Assembly: GCA_020849495.1 (NCBI GenBank)
Contig: JADLGD010000224.1
Location: 1 to 64,000, forward strand
Length of the DNA stretch: 64,000 nucleotides
Reading direction: 5' to 3'
Origin: Fluviicola sp.
GTDB taxonomy: Bacteria; Bacteroidota; Bacteroidia; Flavobacteriales_D; Crocinitomicaceae
The notes under the pieces were generated by a model, which had not been told where the DNA came from, did no database searches, and saw only the letters and a program-made list of their open reading frames with translations. The translations under genes were made by a program, and so were the position numbers. Shown here one piece after another: positions 60,492 through 64,000 of the stretch (position 1 is its first letter; the number at the start of each line of letters is the position of its first letter).

Positions 60492-61937
60492 TTAATGATT
60501 GTGAGTATTATCGTGGTCATCATGCCCATGACTATGACCATTTTTTGCAAAATAAGGATGAACCGGAGCCGTATCGTTTTTGTACGATTCACCTGAAGAT
60601 TTCAAGATTGTTTTCAATTCGTTCAATGCCAATACTGGGAAGAAACGAGCAAACAATAAGAAGAATACGAAGAATAATCCGATTGTTCCAACGTATACAC
60701 CTAAGTCAATATGGCTTGGGTAATGCATCGACCATGCAGATGGTAAGTAATCGCGGTGGATAGAAGTAACGATAATTACGTAACGTTCGAACCACATACC
60801 GATGTTTACTACAATTGAAATAAAGAATGTAAACAATAAGCTACGACGTAATTTGCGGAACCACATCAACTGTGGAGAAATTACGTTACATGTCATCATT
60901 GACCAGTAAGCCCACCAGTAAGGACCAGTTGCACGGTTGATGAATGCGTATGCTTCGTATTCAACACCTGAGTACCAAGAGATGAATAACTCAGTGATAT
61001 AAGCTGTACCTACAATTGAACCTGTAACCATGATTACAATGTTCATGTATTCTACGTGTTTTGTGTGGATGTAAGCTTCCAATTTCATCGCCTTACGCAT
61101 CACTAACAAGAGTGTTTGTACCATCGCGAATCCAGAGAATACCGCACCAGCTACGAAGTAAGGAGGGAAGATTGTTGTATGCCATCCAGGAATAACCGAT
61201 GTAGCAAAGTCAAATGATACAATCGAGTGAACCGAGAATACCAATGGAGTTGCAACACCCGCTAAAACCAATGAAACCAATTCGAAACGATTCCAGTGTT
61301 TTGCGCGACCAGACCATCCGAAAGATAAAATGGAATACATTTTCTTTGGAATCGGTTTTTTAACGCGGTCACGAATCGTTGCGAAGTCAGGAATCAAACC
61401 AATGTACCAGAACACCAACGATACTGACAAATAAGTCGAGATCGCGAAAACGTCCCATAACAATGGTGAGTTAAAGTTAACCCACAAAGATCCGAAATGG
61501 TTTGGCAATGGTAAAGTCCAGTAACCTACCCATAAACGACCCATGTGAATCAACGGGAACAAACCAGCCATGAATACAGCGAAAATTGTCATCGCCTCAG
61601 CAGAACGGTTAATCGCCATTCTCCATTTTTGACGGAACAATAACAATACTGCCGAAATCAAGGTTCCAGCGTGACCGATACCTACCCACCAAACGAAGTT
61701 GGTAATATCCCAAGCCCATCCAATGGTCTTATTTAATCCCCACACTCCAATACCTGTTCCTAACAAGTAAAAGATACATCCTACGCCATATAGACCGATG
61801 ATTAAAGCGATTGAGAACAAGATGTACCACATGCGTGGCGCTTTGTCTTCAATTGGCTTACAAACGTCCTCAGTAATCTCATGGTACGTTTTATGACCTA
61901 TGATGAGGGGTTCACGAATTGCAGCTTCCTTATGCAT
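60492..61937 (-). CDS. actC: Alternative complex III subunit ActC (NrfD-like)
   Basis: 481 residues with ten membrane helices. ActC belongs to the NrfD/PsrC family and holds the quinol-binding site next to the Fe-S subunit. Landmarks: WAWDITNFVWWVGIGHAGTLISA, FGSLWVNFNSPLLWDVFAI, HSIVSFDFATSVIPGWHTTIFPPYFVAGA (in part). The C terminus is His-rich. The gene starts 19 bp before the actB stop is passed in the transcript direction, so it is tightly linked to actB. Confidence 0.96.
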   Translation of the reverse strand: MHKEAAIREPLIIGHKTYHEITEDVCKPIEDKAPRMWYILFSIALIIGLYGVGCIFYLLGTGIGVWGLNKTIGWAWDITNFVWWVGIGHAGTLISAVLLLFRQKWRMAINRSAEAMTIFAVFMAGLFPLIHMGRLWVGYWTLPLPNHFGSLWVNFNSPLLWDVFAISTYLSVSLVFWYIGLIPDFATIRDRVKKPIPKKMYSILSFGWSGRAKHWNRFELVSLVLAGVATPLVFSVHSIVSFDFATSVIPGWHTTIFPPYFVAGAVFSGFAMVQTLLLVMRKAMKLEAYIHTKHVEYMNIVIMVTGSIVGTAYITELFISWYSGVEYEAYAFINRATGPYWWAYWSMMTCNVISPQLMWFRKLRRSLLFTFFISIVVNIGMWFERYVIIVTSIHRDYLPSAWSMHYPSHIDLGVYVGTIGLFFVFFLLFARFFPVLALNELKTILKSSGESYKNDTAPVHPYFAKNGHSHGHDDHDNTHNH

Positions 61938-61956
61938 TAGACTCTGTTTTTAGCAA

Positions 61957-64000
61957 TTAATGATTTTTATTATTTCCGTGTTCTTTCTTCGCATCATGTC
62001 CACCTTCATGGTGAGCTGAATGCTCTGCTTCAAACGCGTTAGCTAACTTCGACAACTCTTTGTTGTCTTCGTTACGTACTTTCACTTTGTACCAGATGTT
62101 TGGTTTCACACCTACCTCTTCCAAAGCTTGGTAAGCACGTTTCTTATCGTCAGCAGATTTGCGGATGATAGAATTAACATCATTCCAGTCACCAACAATG
62201 ATTGCATTTGTAGGACAAGCATCTTGACAAGCTGTCACAACATCACCATCTTGAACAGGGCGACCTTCTTTCTTAGCAACCAATTTACCAGCTTGGATAC
62301 GTTGAACACAGAACGAACATTTTTCCATTACACCACGTGTACGAACTGTTACATCTGGATTCAATACCATACGACCTAAATCGTCTTGTGCTGGGTTGAT
62401 TTCAGTAAATTTCTTGTATGATGGGTAATTAAACCAGTTGAAACGACGCACTTTGTATGGACAGTTGTTCGCACAGTAACGAGTACCGATACAACGGTTA
62501 TACGCCATTTGGTTCAATCCTTCATTTGAGTGATTTGTTGCTGCCACCGGACAAACCGTCTCACAAGGAGCGTGGTTACAGTGGTGACATAACATTGGCA
62601 TGTGAACTACTTTCGGATTCTCAGATGGCTTTTCAGCAGCATCAAAGTATTCCATTTTGCTCATGCCATGATCTTTGCGTTGACCTGGTGCAGCTTCAAC
62701 ATCAGAAGCAAAATAACGATCGATACGCAACCAGTGCATTTCACGACCTCTACGTACTTCGTCTTTACCAACTACAGGTACATTGTTTTCAGCTTGACAA
62801 GCAACCAAACAAGAACCACATCCGATACAGTTTGACAAATCGATTGTCATACCCCATCTGTGACCAATGTTTTCAACTGGATGCGCATCCCACAAATCGA
62901 ATTCTTTGATTGGAACTTCACCTTCATGTGTATGTAAAACATGAGGAGCGTTGTACACTTTCGAATCGAATTTGTTATAAATATCCAATGTCGTTTCTTT
63001 CACAATTGAATGACGACCCATCACCGTGTGGTGAATTTGAGTAGCAGCAATTGGATGAACTCCAGCAGCTTTTACTAAAGATCCAGAAACATCATAAGAA
63101 TAAGAACCGTTTTCAACAGCTAAGAAACGGTAAACATTTTGTCCAACTGGAACACGATTCCCTTTTTCATCTAATTTGAAACCACCGTATTCTAATGTTT
63201 GGAAAGCAGCATTACCTACTTCTTCGTTTCCAGCACCACGACCATAACCAAGTGCGATACCAATTGTACCAACCACTTGTCCTGGACTAGGATAAACTGG
63301 TAAAGTCAACTTGTTACCATTTACAGTAACAGTTGCCATGTTCAATCCATTCTCTTGGTCAAAAGTAACAGCATAACCGCCTTTTGCCATTTCGTCAGGA
63401 TTCATTGTAATGTAGTTGTCCCAAGTAACTTTAGTAATTGGATCTGGCAACTCTTGCAACCATGGGTTAGCAGTGTGTGAACCATTACCAATTGCCATTT
63501 TTTGGTACAATACCACTTCAACCCCACTCGCTTTAGGCAATTTACCAGCAATACCAGCTAAGGCACCTTCATTGAAAGTCAATGTAACAGCAGGCATTGC
63601 CATTTCCATTGTACTGTTGTGTACAGCAATTCCCCAATAAGTTTGGAAGTCAGTGTATGTTGTTTGTTGAGGGAATCCGTATGTTTCCCAAGTTTTTGAG
63701 ATGTAATCAAATGCTACTCGTGAATCTTTACCACCACGTGCTGCTTTTCCAGCCCAAACCAAGATTGATTCTAAAGCGGAAGCTGTATCGTGTAAAGGAC
63801 GAATTGTTGGTTGTGCTACTGCATAGTGACCAGCTTTTGCATTGTAATCAGCCCAAGCTTCTAAAGCGTGGTGATCAGGAGCAATGAATTTACAGTTAAC
63901 AGCTGTTTCATCTGCATGAGATGAAGTTGTAACGGTTAAACGTACTTTCGACAAAGCTTTTGCAAATGCATCACCGTTTGGTAAAGAGTAAGCTGGGTTC
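61957..64000 (-). CDS. actB: Alternative complex III Fe-S subunit ActB, cut by window edge
   Basis: About 680 residues of the C-terminal part are visible; the frame runs open through the right edge, so the N terminus is missing. The first visible residues read NPAYSLPNGDAFAKAL. The earlier part belongs to the molybdopterin-oxidoreductase-like domain, which in ActB carries no molybdenum. The C-terminal ferredoxin-like part binds iron-sulfur clusters through CIGCGSCLVACQAENN, CHHCNHAPCETVCPVA, CIGTRYCANNCPYKVRRFNW, CSFCVQRIQAGK and CQDACPTNAI. It takes electrons from quinol via ActC. The His-rich tail (EHSAHHEGGHDAKKEHG) is likely cytoplasmic or periplasmic depending on Tat export. Confidence 0.96.
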   Translation of the reverse strand, partial: NPAYSLPNGDAFAKALSKVRLTVTTSSHADETAVNCKFIAPDHHALEAWADYNAKAGHYAVAQPTIRPLHDTASALESILVWAGKAARGGKDSRVAFDYISKTWETYGFPQQTTYTDFQTYWGIAVHNSTMEMAMPAVTLTFNEGALAGIAGKLPKASGVEVVLYQKMAIGNGSHTANPWLQELPDPITKVTWDNYITMNPDEMAKGGYAVTFDQENGLNMATVTVNGNKLTLPVYPSPGQVVGTIGIALGYGRGAGNEEVGNAAFQTLEYGGFKLDEKGNRVPVGQNVYRFLAVENGSYSYDVSGSLVKAAGVHPIAATQIHHTVMGRHSIVKETTLDIYNKFDSKVYNAPHVLHTHEGEVPIKEFDLWDAHPVENIGHRWGMTIDLSNCIGCGSCLVACQAENNVPVVGKDEVRRGREMHWLRIDRYFASDVEAAPGQRKDHGMSKMEYFDAAEKPSENPKVVHMPMLCHHCNHAPCETVCPVAATNHSNEGLNQMAYNRCIGTRYCANNCPYKVRRFNWFNYPSYKKFTEINPAQDDLGRMVLNPDVTVRTRGVMEKCSFCVQRIQAGKLVAKKEGRPVQDGDVVTACQDACPTNAIIVGDWNDVNSIIRKSADDKKRAYQALEEVGVKPNIWYKVKVRNEDNKELSKLANAFEAEHSAHHEGGHDAKKEHGNNKNH

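Noticed and set aside
62457-62909. 150-codon open frame opposite actB
   Set aside because: It lies fully inside the conserved Fe-S coding region on the other strand and has no recognisable features or start context.
1-64000. tRNA, rRNA, insertion sequence, prophage or integrase
   Set aside because: No intergenic gap shows a cloverleaf, rRNA-like stretch, transposase gene or terminal inverted repeats; small or divergent RNAs cannot be excluded by eye.

Overview
The window looks like a chromosome segment of a Bacteroidota bacterium, most likely a marine or freshwater Flavobacteriales member close to Fluviicola/Crocinitomicaceae (lineage is inference). Evidence: five proteins with type IX secretion (T9SS) C-terminal sorting domains plus the T9SS lipoprotein SprE/PorW, a MurF-alanine racemase fusion, an alternative complex III (Act) operon joined to a cytochrome oxidase, an ATP synthase operon without beta and epsilon genes, low GC, weak Shine-Dalgarno signals, and several TAnnTTTG promoter elements of the Bacteroidota type. 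No rRNA, tRNA, CRISPR array, insertion sequence or prophage was seen.

Region 1 (1-18 kb) is regulatory and accessory: a lipoprotein fragment, a serine hydrolase, a T9SS cargo protein, a MepB-like protein, a cytosolic leucine-rich-repeat protein, and three separate ECF sigma-factor loci. The first sigma factor is overlapped by a membrane protein with an extracytoplasmic FGE-sulfatase (SUMF1) domain. The second (11750) is followed by a small membrane protein. Its upstream region shares a bipartite motif, with identical spacing, with a nearby operon of two tiny His/Cys-rich membrane proteins (14700 and 14984). A divergent TPR histidine kinase lies between these two loci. I regard this as the best candidate for an undescribed system: a small metal- or envelope-stress regulon. 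The third sigma factor starts at TTG and follows a histidine kinase. A class I fumarase and a cold-shock protein are also here.

Region 2 (18-34.9 kb) mixes housekeeping genes and surface proteins: a 1.3 kb-residue-scale T9SS protein, an M28 peptidase, thymidine kinase overlapping MurF-Alr, an MFS transporter, an HTH-MGMT fusion, an AT-rich orphan exported protein, an SPFH protein with four N-terminal repeats, and two more envelope proteins.

Region 3 (34.9-54.7 kb) holds, on the minus strand, cvpA, then sprE and the ATP synthase genes (atpZ, a small membrane protein, atpB, E, F, H, A, G). The intercistronic gaps carry RNA hairpins. Next come yebC, an alpha/beta-hydrolase-like protein, a 57-bp tandem repeat directly before rseP, a DUF1800/DUF1501 pair, queG and ruvB.

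Region 4 (54.7-64 kb) is one minus-strand respiratory operon, actB (cut by the window edge)-actC-actD-actE-actF-coxB-coxA, ending in a strong terminator. Quinol oxidation by complex III and the terminal oxidase build the proton gradient that ATP synthase, and probably the T9SS machinery, draw on.
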